Below, one piece after another: positions 56,501-64,000 of a stretch of DNA of 64,000 nt. The stretch comes from Saccharopolyspora rhizosphaerae (GTDB taxonomy: Bacteria > Actinomycetota > Actinomycetes > Mycobacteriales > Pseudonocardiaceae). Numbering within the stretch: the first letter of the stretch is position 1; every line of letters begins with the position of its first letter. Below the pieces are notes generated by a model. It worked only from the letters and a program-made list of their open reading frames with translations. It did not search any database and had not been told where the DNA came from. A program made the position numbers and the translations under genes. The stretch covers positions 62,001 to 126,000 of the forward strand of contig NZ_RSAA01000014.1 of the NCBI RefSeq assembly GCF_003931915.1, read 5' to 3'.

Positions 56501-57334
56501 GTGCAGACGGTTGCGGTGCTGAGTCTCAAAGGTGGCGTGGGCAAGACGACCGTGGTGCTCGGGCTCGCCTCGGCCGCCATGCGGCGCGGCGTGCGGACGC
56601 TCGTGGTGGACCTCGACCCGCAGTGCAACGCCACCGCCGCCTTGGAACCGGAGGAGACCGCCCAAGGTCTCAGCGACGTCCTCGCCGATCCCCGCCCGGA
56701 GGTGCTGCGCGCGGCGGTGACCGCCAGCGCGTGGGGGGACGAGGTCGATGTCCTGGTCGGTTCCGAGGACGCCGAGAACCTCAACGGGCAAGGCTCGGGT
56801 GACGGACACCTGTCCCGCCTGGACGAGGCGCTGTCCGAACTGGACGACCTGATCGTCGAGGGCCAGCTCCCCTACCAGCTCGTGCTGCTGGACTGCCCGC
56901 CCTCCCTGGGGCGGTTGACGCGGTCCGCGCTGGTCGCGGCCGACCGCGCTCTGCTGGTCACCGAACCGACGATCTTCGCCGTCTCGGGCGTGCAGCGCGC
57001 CTTCGAGGCGGTGCAGGCCGAACGCGCCAACAACCCGGACCTGCAACCGCTGGGCGTGGTGGTCAACCGCGTCCGCCCGAGGTCGCACGAGCACCAGTAC
57101 CGCATCGACGAGCTGCGGGACATCTTCGGCCCGCTGGTGATGCCGGTGGCGCTGCCCGACCGGCTCGCCGTCCAGCAGGCGCAGGGCGCCTGCATGCCGA
57201 TCCACCAGTGGGGCACACCGGGAGCCCGCGAGGTGGCGCTGGCGTTCAACCTGATCCTGGCCCGCACGCTCCGCGCGGGCCGGCAGCGCCGCTGGGAGCC
57301 CGAGGACGAGGACCTCGTCGAGGAAGCCGAGTGA
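56501..57334 (+). CDS. ParA/MinD-like ATPase (Soj family)
   Basis: 277 residues. Deviant Walker A KGGVGKTT (10-17), LVVDLDPQCNATAALEP, LLDCPPSLGRLTRSAL, and VVVNRVRPRSHEHQ. A solitary ParA-like protein: no ParB gene or parS site nearby, so it is probably not the chromosome-segregation Soj but an orphan positioning ATPase. GTG 56501 start. The nei-type gene follows after 4 bp. Confidence 0.9.
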   Translation: MQTVAVLSLKGGVGKTTVVLGLASAAMRRGVRTLVVDLDPQCNATAALEPEETAQGLSDVLADPRPEVLRAAVTASAWGDEVDVLVGSEDAENLNGQGSGDGHLSRLDEALSELDDLIVEGQLPYQLVLLDCPPSLGRLTRSALVAADRALLVTEPTIFAVSGVQRAFEAVQAERANNPDLQPLGVVVNRVRPRSHEHQYRIDELRDIFGPLVMPVALPDRLAVQQAQGACMPIHQWGTPGAREVALAFNLILARTLRAGRQRRWEPEDEDLVEEAE

Positions 57335-57338
57335 TCCG

Positions 57339-58118
57339 GTGCCCGAGGGCGACACGGTCTTCTTCACCTGCCACCGGCTGAACGAAGCCTTGGCCGGGAA
57401 GGAGCTGGTCCGCGGCGAGCTCCGGCACCCCCGACTGTCCACCATGGACCTCGCCGGCCGGGTGGTGAGCGAGGTCCGCCCGGTGGGCAAGCACCTGCTG
57501 ATCCGCTTCGAGCACGGCCGCACGCTGCACCACCACCTCCGGATGGACGGGTCGTGGCACCTCTACCGGCCGGGCGGGCGGTGGCGGCGCCCCGGCCACC
57601 AGGCCCGCGCGGTGCTGGCGACGGCCGAGCAGGTGGCGGTCGGCTTCTCGCTGCACGACATGCGGTGGATCCCGACGGACAGGGAGTCGGCGCTGGTCGG
57701 GCACCTGGGCCCGGACCTGCTCGCACCCGACTGGGGCCCGGAGCACGTGGCCGAAGCGCTGCGCAGGCTCACCGCGGACCCGGACCGCGAGATCGGGGAG
57801 GCCCTGCTCGACCAGCGGATCATGGCCGGTGTCGGCAACCTCTACAAGACCGAGGTCTGCTTCCTGCTCGGCCGCACGCCGTGGACCCCGGTCGCCCAGA
57901 TCGACGCCGAGAAGGCGGTCCGGCTCAGCCACGAGCTGCTGCTGCGCAACGCCTGGCGACCCGAGCAGGCGACCACCAAGAGCCTCCGCCACGGCGACGA
58001 GCACTGGGTCTTCCACCGCCGGACCTGCCTGCGCTGCGGCACCACGGTCCGCCGCAGCCGGCAGGGGAAGCCTCCGGAGGACCGCATCACCTACCACTGC
58101 CCCCGCTGCCAGACCTGA
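57339..58118 (+). CDS. Fpg/Nei-family DNA glycosylase (Nei2-like)
   Basis: 259 residues. N-terminus PEGDTVFFTC supplies the catalytic Pro-Glu pair after Met removal (P2, E3). H2TH region (LLDQRIMAGVGNLYKTEVCF) and C-terminal zinc finger with CLRCGTTVRR and YHCPRCQT. It excises oxidised bases and nicks the strand (AP lyase). PEGDT rather than PELPE points to the Nei branch of actinobacteria. GTG start 57339; follows the ParA-like gene closely. Confidence 0.93.
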   Translation: MPEGDTVFFTCHRLNEALAGKELVRGELRHPRLSTMDLAGRVVSEVRPVGKHLLIRFEHGRTLHHHLRMDGSWHLYRPGGRWRRPGHQARAVLATAEQVAVGFSLHDMRWIPTDRESALVGHLGPDLLAPDWGPEHVAEALRRLTADPDREIGEALLDQRIMAGVGNLYKTEVCFLLGRTPWTPVAQIDAEKAVRLSHELLLRNAWRPEQATTKSLRHGDEHWVFHRRTCLRCGTTVRRSRQGKPPEDRITYHCPRCQT

Positions 58119-58171
58119 GACCTCCCGCGCCTCCAGCAGTTCCGCCGCTCAGCGGCGCGGAAAGCAGGCAT

Positions 58172-58210
58172 GTCACCCGTGCGAGGGAGGGGCGACATTG
58201 CACGGGTGAC
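58172..58210. terminator. Hairpin between convergent nei-type and permease genes
   Basis: GTCACCCGTGC (58172-58182) and GCACGGGTGAC (58200-58210) form a perfect 11-bp stem with a 17-base loop, suited to stopping transcription from both sides. A smaller GCCGCTCAGCGGC hairpin precedes it. Confidence 0.75.
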
Positions 58211-58235
58211 GGTGGAAGGACGGGCGCGCGCCGAG

Positions 58236-59504
58236 TCAGCGGAGGGAGCGGAGGTCGGCGAGGTTCCGGAGGAGCGGGTAGACGATGACGATGCCGATGG
58301 AGCCCCAGACCAGGCCGGTGATGCGCAGGTCGCCCACGCTGAGGGTCAGGTCGCCCACCCCGGCGATGACGGCCGTGCCGATCACCGCGAGGTTCACCGG
58401 GTCCGCGAAGTCGACCCGCGATTCGAGCCAGATGCGCACGCCGACGAGCGCGAGCATGCCGAACAGGACCAGCGTCGCCCCTCCGAGCACGCCCAGCGGG
58501 ACCGTGTTGATCAGCGCGGCGAGCTTCGGGCTGAACGAGAGCACGATCGCCGCCACCGCCGCGACCAGGCACGACGCCGTGGAGTAGACGCGGGTCGCGG
58601 CCATGACGCCGATGTTGGCGGCGTAGCTGCTCACCGCCGACCCACCGGCGGATCCCGACAGCATCGTGGCGAGACCGCCGCCGATGAGCGCATCGCCGAC
58701 GTAGGGGTCGAGGTCGCGGCCGGACACCGCCGCGACGGCCTTGAGGTGGGCGACGTGCTCGGCGACCAGCACGATCGCCAGCGGCAGCACGAACGGCACC
58801 ACCGAGACGTGCACCTGCGGGGTGATCAGCTCCGGAACCCCGATCCACGGCGCCGCGGACAGCTCGGCGACCCGCTCCGGCACGAGCTGGCCCATCGACG
58901 CCGCGTAGACCCACCCCACCAGGACACCGGCCAGCACCGCGACGCGGCCGGCCATGCCGCGGCTGATCACCGTCAGCAGCACGACCGTCCCCAGCGTCAA
59001 CGCCGCCGGAACTCTCTGCTGGTCGAAGGAGGACACCGACTGCGGTGCCAGGCTGAGCCCGATCATGAGCACGATCGCGCCGGTCACCACCGGCGGCATC
59101 GCGGTCTCCAGCAGGCGGACGCCCAGGGCCTTGACGGCCACTCCGAACGCCAGCACCACCAGCCCGACCACCATGATCCCGCCGAGCAGTGCCGCGGGTC
59201 CCGCGCCGACCTCGCTGACGGCCGCGCTGATCGGCACCACGAACGCCACCGAGGAACCGAGGTAGCTGGGCACCCGGTTGCGGGTGATCACCAGGAACAG
59301 CAGGGTGCCGATGCCCGACATGAGCAGCGTGGTGGCGACCGGGAACCCGGTCAGCAGCGGTACCAGCGTGGTGGTGCCGAACATGGCGAGCAGGTGCTGA
59401 ACACCGAAGCCGATCGTCAGCGGCCAGCTGAGCCGTTCCTCGGACGTGACGACGGAATCGCGCAGCAGCCGCCGACCGTTGCCGTGCACGGCCCACAACG
59501 CCAC
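58236..59504 (-). CDS. NCS2-family uracil/xanthine permease
   Basis: 422 residues, 12-14 helices of the nucleobase-ascorbate transporter fold. Starts with SWPLTIGFGVQHLLAMFGTT, has YLGSSVAFVVPISAA, VLVAEHVAHLKAVAAVSG (substrate-site Glu), and SGSAGGSAVSSYAANIGVMA (the NAT signature area). Closest in pattern to uracil permeases UraA/PyrP. Start GTG 59504 follows GGGGAGG. Confidence 0.92.
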   Translation of the reverse strand: MALWAVHGNGRRLLRDSVVTSEERLSWPLTIGFGVQHLLAMFGTTTLVPLLTGFPVATTLLMSGIGTLLFLVITRNRVPSYLGSSVAFVVPISAAVSEVGAGPAALLGGIMVVGLVVLAFGVAVKALGVRLLETAMPPVVTGAIVLMIGLSLAPQSVSSFDQQRVPAALTLGTVVLLTVISRGMAGRVAVLAGVLVGWVYAASMGQLVPERVAELSAAPWIGVPELITPQVHVSVVPFVLPLAIVLVAEHVAHLKAVAAVSGRDLDPYVGDALIGGGLATMLSGSAGGSAVSSYAANIGVMAATRVYSTASCLVAAVAAIVLSFSPKLAALINTVPLGVLGGATLVLFGMLALVGVRIWLESRVDFADPVNLAVIGTAVIAGVGDLTLSVGDLRITGLVWGSIGIVIVYPLLRNLADLRSLR

Positions 59505-59666
59505 ACTGGCCTCCCCGAGCCACCCAGTCGGGCGGATTCACTGTCACGGCATGTGATGACTGGGGGAAAGATTACTATTCGGCATCACGCAATCAAGTCA
59601 CACGGCCCCAGCGTCATGGAAAACATCGACTACCGTTAGTGACGCAAGCGCAGCGCGCGGTGAGGA

Positions 59667-60479
59667 TCAGTGCTGAGCGGACCCGTCCGCTTCGCCGAAC
59701 ACCTCGCGCATCCCGGCGGCCAGACCCGCGAGCCGGTCGGTGGCGTCCTGCAGCAGGTGCCGCTGCTCGCCCGAGCCGCTCGCGGCCACGGCCTTGCCGG
59801 CGGCGGCGACCACTCCGCCGTACCGGGCCACGCCCTCGTCCAGCTCGGCCCGCAACCGCTCGACGTCCGCGCGCAGCTCCTCCTGCTCCGCGGACGGCGC
59901 GTAGCGCATCGCCGACTCGACCGCGACCAGCCGCTGCGCACCCCGGCGCAGCTCCGCAGCCGCCGCGTCCGCGGTCGCCCGCGCCTCGGCGGCCGAGGCC
60001 CCCGCGCCCGCCGAGGTGAGCTCGGCGAGGGCGGTGTCGAGCGTCTGCTCGGCCTCCTTGAGCCGCTGCATCGGCGGCCGTGCCGCCGACCCCGGCGCGG
60101 GGAGCAGCTCGGTGGCGCTCGGCGCGGGCAACGGGGTGTTCTTCAACTTCCGGTACTTCAACCCGGCCTGCACCGCGCCGACCCCGCCGGCCAGGGCGAC
60201 ACCGCCGAGACCGACCGCGGCGGTCTCCCCCGCGTACTGCCAGAAGAAGATCGAATCGACGACCGGCGTCATCCAGGAGGCGACGGCGCCCAGCCCGAAA
60301 ACTCCGGCACCGGCAGCACTGGTGTTCGCGATCCGCTTGGCCGCCCGGCGCCGCCGGATCAGCCGGGCGCGCGGATCGCGCCAGTCGGCCCACCGGCGCC
60401 GGACCTCGGTCGCCACGGGCCCGCGCAGGGTCTCCAAGGCCGCCTCGCCCAGCTGCGCGAGCTCCTGCTTCCGGGACAT
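59667..60479 (-). CDS. pspM: PspM-like envelope-stress protein
   Basis: 270 residues. Basic N-terminus (MSRKQELAQLGEAALETLRG), then two hydrophobic segments (about 60-80 and 88-112), and a long alpha-helical Ala/Glu/Arg-rich C-terminal half (coiled coil). Position directly after pspA and near clgR matches the mycobacterial clgR-pspA-pspM group, in which PspM tethers PspA to the membrane. Start ATG 60479, 19 bp after the pspA stop. Identification rests largely on context. Confidence 0.8.
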   Translation of the reverse strand: MSRKQELAQLGEAALETLRGPVATEVRRRWADWRDPRARLIRRRRAAKRIANTSAAGAGVFGLGAVASWMTPVVDSIFFWQYAGETAAVGLGGVALAGGVGAVQAGLKYRKLKNTPLPAPSATELLPAPGSAARPPMQRLKEAEQTLDTALAELTSAGAGASAAEARATADAAAAELRRGAQRLVAVESAMRYAPSAEQEELRADVERLRAELDEGVARYGGVVAAAGKAVAASGSGEQRHLLQDATDRLAGLAAGMREVFGEADGSAQH

Positions 60480-60498
60480 GGCGCCGCCTCCGCCTCGG

Positions 60499-61329
60499 TC
60501 AGGCCTGGTCTGCCTGCGGCTTCTCCTGCTTCGTGGTCTCCGCCGGGGTGCTCGCCTGCTCGCCGCTGGAGAGCTGCTGCTGCGAACCGCCGGTGACCTG
60601 CTGCTGGTCTCCACCCATGGTCGCGCGCAGCTGTGCGAGCCGGCTGGCACCGGCCGCGTCGACGGAGGCCTGCTCGACCTCCATCATCCGGCCCTGCACG
60701 CTGTTCTGCGCCAGCTCGGCCTCGCCGAGCGCGGTGGTGTAGCGGCGCTCGATCTTGTCCCGCACCTCGTCCAGCGAGGGCGTGTTGCCCGGGGCCGCCA
60801 CCTCGGTCATCGACTTCATCGACGCCGAGACCTGCTCCTGCATCTTGGCCTGCTCCAGCTGGCTGAGGAGCTTGGTGCGCTCGGCGATCTTCTGCTGCAG
60901 CACCTGCGCGTTGCGCTCGACGGCCTGCTTGGCCTGCTCGGCGGCACCCAGCGACTGGTCGTGCAGCGTCTTGAGGTCCTCGACGCCCTGCTCGGCGGTG
61001 ACCAGCTGGCTGGCCAGCTGCGTCGCGGTCTCCTCGTACTTCTGGGCCTTGGCCTCGTCCCCTTCGGCGCGGGCCTGGTCGGCCATCACCAGCGCCTGCT
61101 TGGCCGAGGCCTGCAGCTTCTCGACCTCACCGAGCTGGCGGTTCAGCTTCATCTCCAACTGGCGCTGGTTGCCGATCACCGACGCGGCCTGCTGGGAGAG
61201 AGCCTGGTGCTGCCGCTGGGCCTCTTCGATGGCCTGCTGGATCTGCACCTTGGGGTCGGCGTGCTCGTCCACCTTCGACGAGAAGGACGCCATCAGGTAC
61301 TTCCAGGCCTTCACGAACGGGTTGGCCAT
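60499..61329 (-). CDS. pspA: PspA/IM30 phage-shock protein
   Basis: 276 residues, almost wholly coiled coil. Opens [21 protein letters not shown], a PspA-type amphipathic N-terminus, followed by [20 protein letters not shown]. The C-terminal tail is Gln/Ser/Glu-rich and disordered (after about 230). Binds stressed membrane and forms ESCRT-III-like assemblies. Start ATG 61329 follows GGAGGAG. Followed by pspM. It has its own upstream region because clgR ends in a terminator. Confidence 0.95.
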   Translation of the reverse strand: MANPFVKAWKYLMASFSSKVDEHADPKVQIQQAIEEAQRQHQALSQQAASVIGNQRQLEMKLNRQLGEVEKLQASAKQALVMADQARAEGDEAKAQKYEETATQLASQLVTAEQGVEDLKTLHDQSLGAAEQAKQAVERNAQVLQQKIAERTKLLSQLEQAKMQEQVSASMKSMTEVAAPGNTPSLDEVRDKIERRYTTALGEAELAQNSVQGRMMEVEQASVDAAGASRLAQLRATMGGDQQQVTGGSQQQLSSGEQASTPAETTKQEKPQADQA

Positions 61330-61562
61330 CTCCTCCGCCTGCCTTCTTTCCGCTTGCCGGCTGCCCCCAGCCGATCTCTCTCCGGTACAACGCACCACGA
61401 GCCTCGGCTGGTTCCATCGTGTCAGGTAGTTGTGTCCGCTTCCACCAAACACGGCAGATCTCCGGGTATTTCCCGGACGCCTCGCGTTGATCGAAGCAGG
61501 CCCGCCCGAGCACCGCCGCCCCGGGGCACGAACGGACGTCCCACCGTGATCAACATACGCGA

Positions 61563-61594
61563 CCGCCCCGCGCGCCGTGGGGCACGCGGGGCGG
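61563..61594 (-). terminator. Terminator after clgR
   Basis: CCGCCCCGCG and CGCGGGGCGG, a 10-bp stem with a 12-base loop, 23 bp beyond the clgR stop. The remaining gap to pspA (61330-61562) holds another small inverted repeat, TCCGGG-TATTT-CCCGGA (61461-61477), which could be an operator. Confidence 0.7.
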
Positions 61595-61616
61595 GTCAGC
61601 GGTGTCGTCTAGTCGT

Positions 61617-62051
61617 TCAGGCGGCCACTACCTGCTTCCGCACAGGAGCGCTGATGCGCTGGCTGAGCACCGGCTGCAGACCCGAGCGGGACGAACCGTC
61701 CCCGGCTTCGGCGAACTGGTCGGAGTCGGAGAGCTCGGCACCGATGAGGCTCGGCACCAGCTGACCACCGTCGATGTCGGCCGTGGCGGGCTCCTCGACG
61801 ACCGATGGCACGACCATGGTCCCGTCGAGGTCACCGGCAACGGTCACCAGCAGCTCTGGCAGCGGCAGGTCCAAGGCGTCGCAGATCGAGGACAGCAGCT
61901 CGCTGGACGCCTCCTTGCGGCCCCGTTCGACCTCGGACAGGTATCCGAGGCTCACCCGGGCAGCGCGCGAAACGTCCCGCAACGTCCGAGACTGTGCGGT
62001 CCGGGCGCGGCGCAGCCGTTCACCGACCGCCTCCCGCAACAATGCGGTCAT
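61617..62051 (-). CDS. clgR: ClgR-type XRE-family transcription activator
   Basis: 144 residues. [23 protein letters not shown], then [21 protein letters not shown] (residues about 4-60), almost identical in type to ClgR, which activates clp protease and psp genes. The C-terminus is VRKQVVAA; a terminal Val-Ala-Ala resembles Clp-recognised degrons, and ClgR turnover by ClpP is known in related genera. Start ATG 62051 follows GGGAGG. Separated from pspA by a terminator. Confidence 0.93.
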   Translation of the reverse strand: MTALLREAVGERLRRARTAQSRTLRDVSRAARVSLGYLSEVERGRKEASSELLSSICDALDLPLPELLVTVAGDLDGTMVVPSVVEEPATADIDGGQLVPSLIGAELSDSDQFAEAGDGSSRSGLQPVLSQRISAPVRKQVVAA

Positions 62052-62257
62052 CGCGCGCCTCCCTTCCTTCGTCGCCTTCCGCGTGCACTACGCGTGAACG
62101 CCCCCTACGTTACTCATCGATGGGCCGGAACGAGAACGATCGAGCCGAAGTCCGCCCAGGGCGAACGGGTCATGATCGATCGGACTAGTCCCCTCTGGGC
62201 CATGTTCGCGCAGCGCACGGGGGCGTGCGGACACATGACGGCCCGCTTGCAGATTGT

Positions 62258-62749
62258 TCAACGCAGCAGCCCCGTGAGGTGTTCCAGGGCCACCCGAACG
62301 GCGGCTGCGCGCACCGCGTGCCGACCACCGCCGAGCGAGGCGGTGCGCACCTGGACCCCCTGCGGACCGCAGAACCCCAGGTGAACGGTGCCCGGTGCGA
62401 CCCCGTCCTGCGGGTCGGGGCCGGCCACGCCGGTCAGCCCGACGCCCCAGTCCGCTCCGCACCGCTCCGACGCGCCGACGGCGAGTTGGCCGGCGACGTC
62501 CGGGTGGACCGCACCGTGCTCGGCGAGCAGCTGCGGGTCGACCCCGGCGAGCCGGTCCTTGAGGTCGGTCGCGTAGACGACCAGGCCGCCGCGCACCACC
62601 GCGCTGGAGCCCGGCACCTCGGTCAGCGCGGCCGCGACCAGGCCGGCGGTCAGCGACTCGGCGGTCGCGACCGTCTCGCCGCGCCGCCGCAGAGCGTCGA
62701 TCAGCTCCGCCACCTGCGCGAACGGCAGACCGAGGGGTTCGAGGATCAT
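62258..62749 (-). CDS. CinA C-terminal-domain amidohydrolase (PncC)
   Basis: 163 residues, only the CinA C-terminal domain (nicotinamide-nucleotide amidase type). TVATAESLTAGLVAAALTEV, SSAVVRGGLVVYATDLK, GLTGVAGPDPQDGVAPGTVH. It recycles NMN to nicotinate mononucleotide. Start ATG 62749 overlaps the pgsA stop (ATGA). The order rimO-pgsA-cinA-clgR is typical of actinobacteria. The 206 bp to clgR hold only its upstream region. Confidence 0.93.
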   Translation of the reverse strand: MILEPLGLPFAQVAELIDALRRRGETVATAESLTAGLVAAALTEVPGSSAVVRGGLVVYATDLKDRLAGVDPQLLAEHGAVHPDVAGQLAVGASERCGADWGVGLTGVAGPDPQDGVAPGTVHLGFCGPQGVQVRTASLGGGRHAVRAAAVRVALEHLTGLLR

Positions 62750-63336
62750 GCGTCGGCCTTCGCTCCGCCCGTGGCCCGCAGCCGCAGCGCCCGGATCACG
62801 TAGTCCAGGCCGGTCACGACGGTGGCGATCAACGCGGCGCCGAGCACGATCCAGCGCACGACGTCGGCCCAGGTGCCCAACGGCATCAGGTAGAGGCCGA
62901 TCGCGATGGCCTGCAGCAACGTCTTGATCTTGCCGCCGTGGCTGGCGGCGATCACGCCGTGCCGGATCACCCAGAACCGCAGCAGCGTCACGCCCAGCTC
63001 GCGGACGATGATCACCCAGGTGGCCCACCACCACAGGTCGCCGAGCAGGCTCAGGCCGACGAGCGCGGCGCCGGTGAGCGCCTTGTCGGCGATCGGGTCG
63101 GCGATCTTGCCGAAGTCGGTGACCAGACCGCGCTTGCGCGCCACCTCGCCATCGATCCGGTCGGTGACCGAGGCCAGGACGAACACTCCGGTGGCGATCC
63201 AGCGCCACACCCCGTCGTGCCCGTCGTTCCAGAACAGCGCCACCAGGAACACCGGCACCAGCACCAGCCGGGACATGGTCAGCACGTTGGCGATGTTGAG
63301 GACGGGCGCCTGCGGGGCCTGGCCTTCGGCCGTCAT
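62746..63336 (-). CDS. pgsA: CDP-diacylglycerol--glycerol-3-phosphate 3-phosphatidyltransferase
   Basis: 196 residues, six helices. The CDP-alcohol phosphotransferase motif [20 protein letters not shown] with the next D of ADK provides the metal-binding aspartates. Makes phosphatidylglycerol-phosphate in the membrane. Start ATG 63336; overlaps rimO (ATGA) upstream and cinA downstream. Confidence 0.93.
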   Translation of the reverse strand: MTAEGQAPQAPVLNIANVLTMSRLVLVPVFLVALFWNDGHDGVWRWIATGVFVLASVTDRIDGEVARKRGLVTDFGKIADPIADKALTGAALVGLSLLGDLWWWATWVIIVRELGVTLLRFWVIRHGVIAASHGGKIKTLLQAIAIGLYLMPLGTWADVVRWIVLGAALIATVVTGLDYVIRALRLRATGGAKADA

Positions 63337-64000
63337 GGCTGCTCCCCGGACTCCTCGACCGGGCGCACCACCAGGTCGACCCCGTCGCTGTCGACGACCT
63401 CGCACCGCACCAGCTCGCCGACGGCCAGGTCCTCGGCGTCGACGACCAGGCACTCGCCGTCGACCTCGGGGCCCTGGTGCTCGGCGCGGCCGAGGACGTC
63501 GTCCTCGTCGAACCGCTCGACCAGCACGGTGACCTCGGTGCCGATGCGGTCCTCGGCGCGTTGCGCGATGAGCTCGTCGGCGAGGGCGGTGAGCTGCTCG
63601 ACGCGCGCGTCGACCTCCTCGGGGGCCAGCTTGTCGTCGAAGCCGGCAGCCTCGGTGCCGTCCTCGTCGGAGTAGCCGAACACGCCGATGGCGTCCAGCC
63701 GGGCCCGGGTCAGGAACTCCTGCAGCTCGGCGAAGTCCTCCTCGGTCTCACCGGGGAAGCCGACGATGAAGTTGCTGCGGATCCCGGCTTCCGGCGCCAG
63801 CTCCCGGATCTGCTCGATGAGCTGCAGGAACGACTCGGTGGAGCCGAACCGGCGCATCCGCCGCAGCACGGGCTCGCTGGAGTGCTGGAAGGACAGGTCG
63901 AAGTAGGTCGCCACGCCCGGTTCGGTGGCGATGGTGCGCACCAGACCCGGACGGGTTTCGGCGGGCTGCAGGTAGGAGACCCGGACCCGCTCGACGCCGT
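63333..64000 (-). CDS. rimO: Ribosomal protein S12 methylthiotransferase RimO (N-terminus outside window)
   Basis: The last 220 or so codons of a minus-strand gene that continues past the right edge. Radical-SAM second half: [33 protein letters not shown] and [20 protein letters not shown], then [13 protein letters not shown]. The C-terminal TRAM domain has [20 protein letters not shown]. RimO methylthiolates Asp88 of ribosomal protein S12. The Fe-S CxxxCxxC motif lies outside. MiaB is less likely because of GYSDEDGT, typical of RimO. Its stop overlaps pgsA. Confidence 0.92.
   Translation of the reverse strand, partial: GVERVRVSYLQPAETRPGLVRTIATEPGVATYFDLSFQHSSEPVLRRMRRFGSTESFLQLIEQIRELAPEAGIRSNFIVGFPGETEEDFAELQEFLTRARLDAIGVFGYSDEDGTEAAGFDDKLAPEEVDARVEQLTALADELIAQRAEDRIGTEVTVLVERFDEDDVLGRAEHQGPEVDGECLVVDAEDLAVGELVRCEVVDSDGVDLVVRPVEESGEQP

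Noticed and set aside
56501-57334. Chromosome-segregation ParA (Soj) with a parS/ParB locus
   Set aside because: No parB gene nearby and no parS-type TGTTTCACGTGAAACA site seen.
1-64000. tRNA, rRNA, prophage or insertion sequence
   Set aside because: No recognisable tRNA/rRNA sequence, transposase, integrase or phage structural gene was found on reading.

Overview
The window is very GC-rich (about 70%) chromosomal DNA from a mycolata/Pseudonocardiaceae-type actinomycete; a Saccharopolyspora-like organism is my best guess. The grounds are an actinobacterial division and cell-wall (dcw) cluster with wag31/sepF downstream of ftsZ, a MurE with the meso-DAP signature, a putative arabinogalactan arabinofuranosyltransferase (AftA), the ClgR-PspA-PspM stress module, DUF3040, and actinomycete-type leader RNAs (SAM-IV riboswitch, translational ileS T-box). 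No tRNA, rRNA, phage, IS element or CRISPR array was seen.

Layout. 1-5.7 kb: end of a small membrane protein gene, aftA, and two tandem P450 genes separated by a repeat-filled gap. 5.8-18.5 kb: dnaE, a hypothetical winged-helix/linker protein, a 94-aa protein flanked by two copies of a repeat, an RluD-type pseudouridine synthase with lspA, a SAM-IV-controlled class V aminotransferase, and T-box-controlled ileS. 18.5-49.6 kb: the dcw cluster on the minus strand, read from high to low coordinate as mraZ-rsmH-ftsL-ftsI // murE-murF-mraY-murD-ftsW-murG-murC-ftsQ // ftsZ-pgeF-yggS-sepF-yggT-wag31. It is interrupted twice (//). Between ftsI and murE sit an MFS sugar-acid-type carrier, a divergent IlvD/Edd dehydratase, about 900 bp of intergenic repeats and a secreted CHAP-like protein. 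Between ftsQ and ftsZ sit a short-chain dehydrogenase-like protein, a WYL regulator, a CUT1-type ABC sugar importer and a broken membrane-protein gene. 49.6-58 kb: divergent from mraZ, a MoxR-DUF58-transglutaminase operon; then DUF3040, a methyltransferase, a ParA-like ATPase and a Nei-type glycosylase. 58-64 kb: an NCS2 permease, then rimO-pgsA-cinA and clgR, pspA, pspM.

How the genes work together. Most of the window builds the peptidoglycan/arabinogalactan envelope and the divisome: lipid I/II synthesis (murC-G, mraY), septal synthase (ftsW/ftsI), divisome (ftsQ, ftsL, ftsZ, sepF), polar growth (wag31). Many of these genes overlap by ATGA/GTGA and are probably translationally coupled. Three TGGGG boxes at exact 10-bp spacing upstream of mraZ fit an MraZ autoregulatory operator, and similar boxes precede the divergent moxR operon. 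The Psp module adds membrane-stress control.

Points of most interest: the double interruption of dcw; a local cluster of reading-frame lesions in the ftsQ-ftsZ insertion; a 153-bp near-identical tract between the two P450 genes; a 24-unit octamer array in perfect register; a dispersed intergenic repeat family shared between 4.1 and 41 kb; an MraZ-like box set shared by mraZ and moxR; and a short-chain dehydrogenase relative in which Phe replaces the expected catalytic Tyr.
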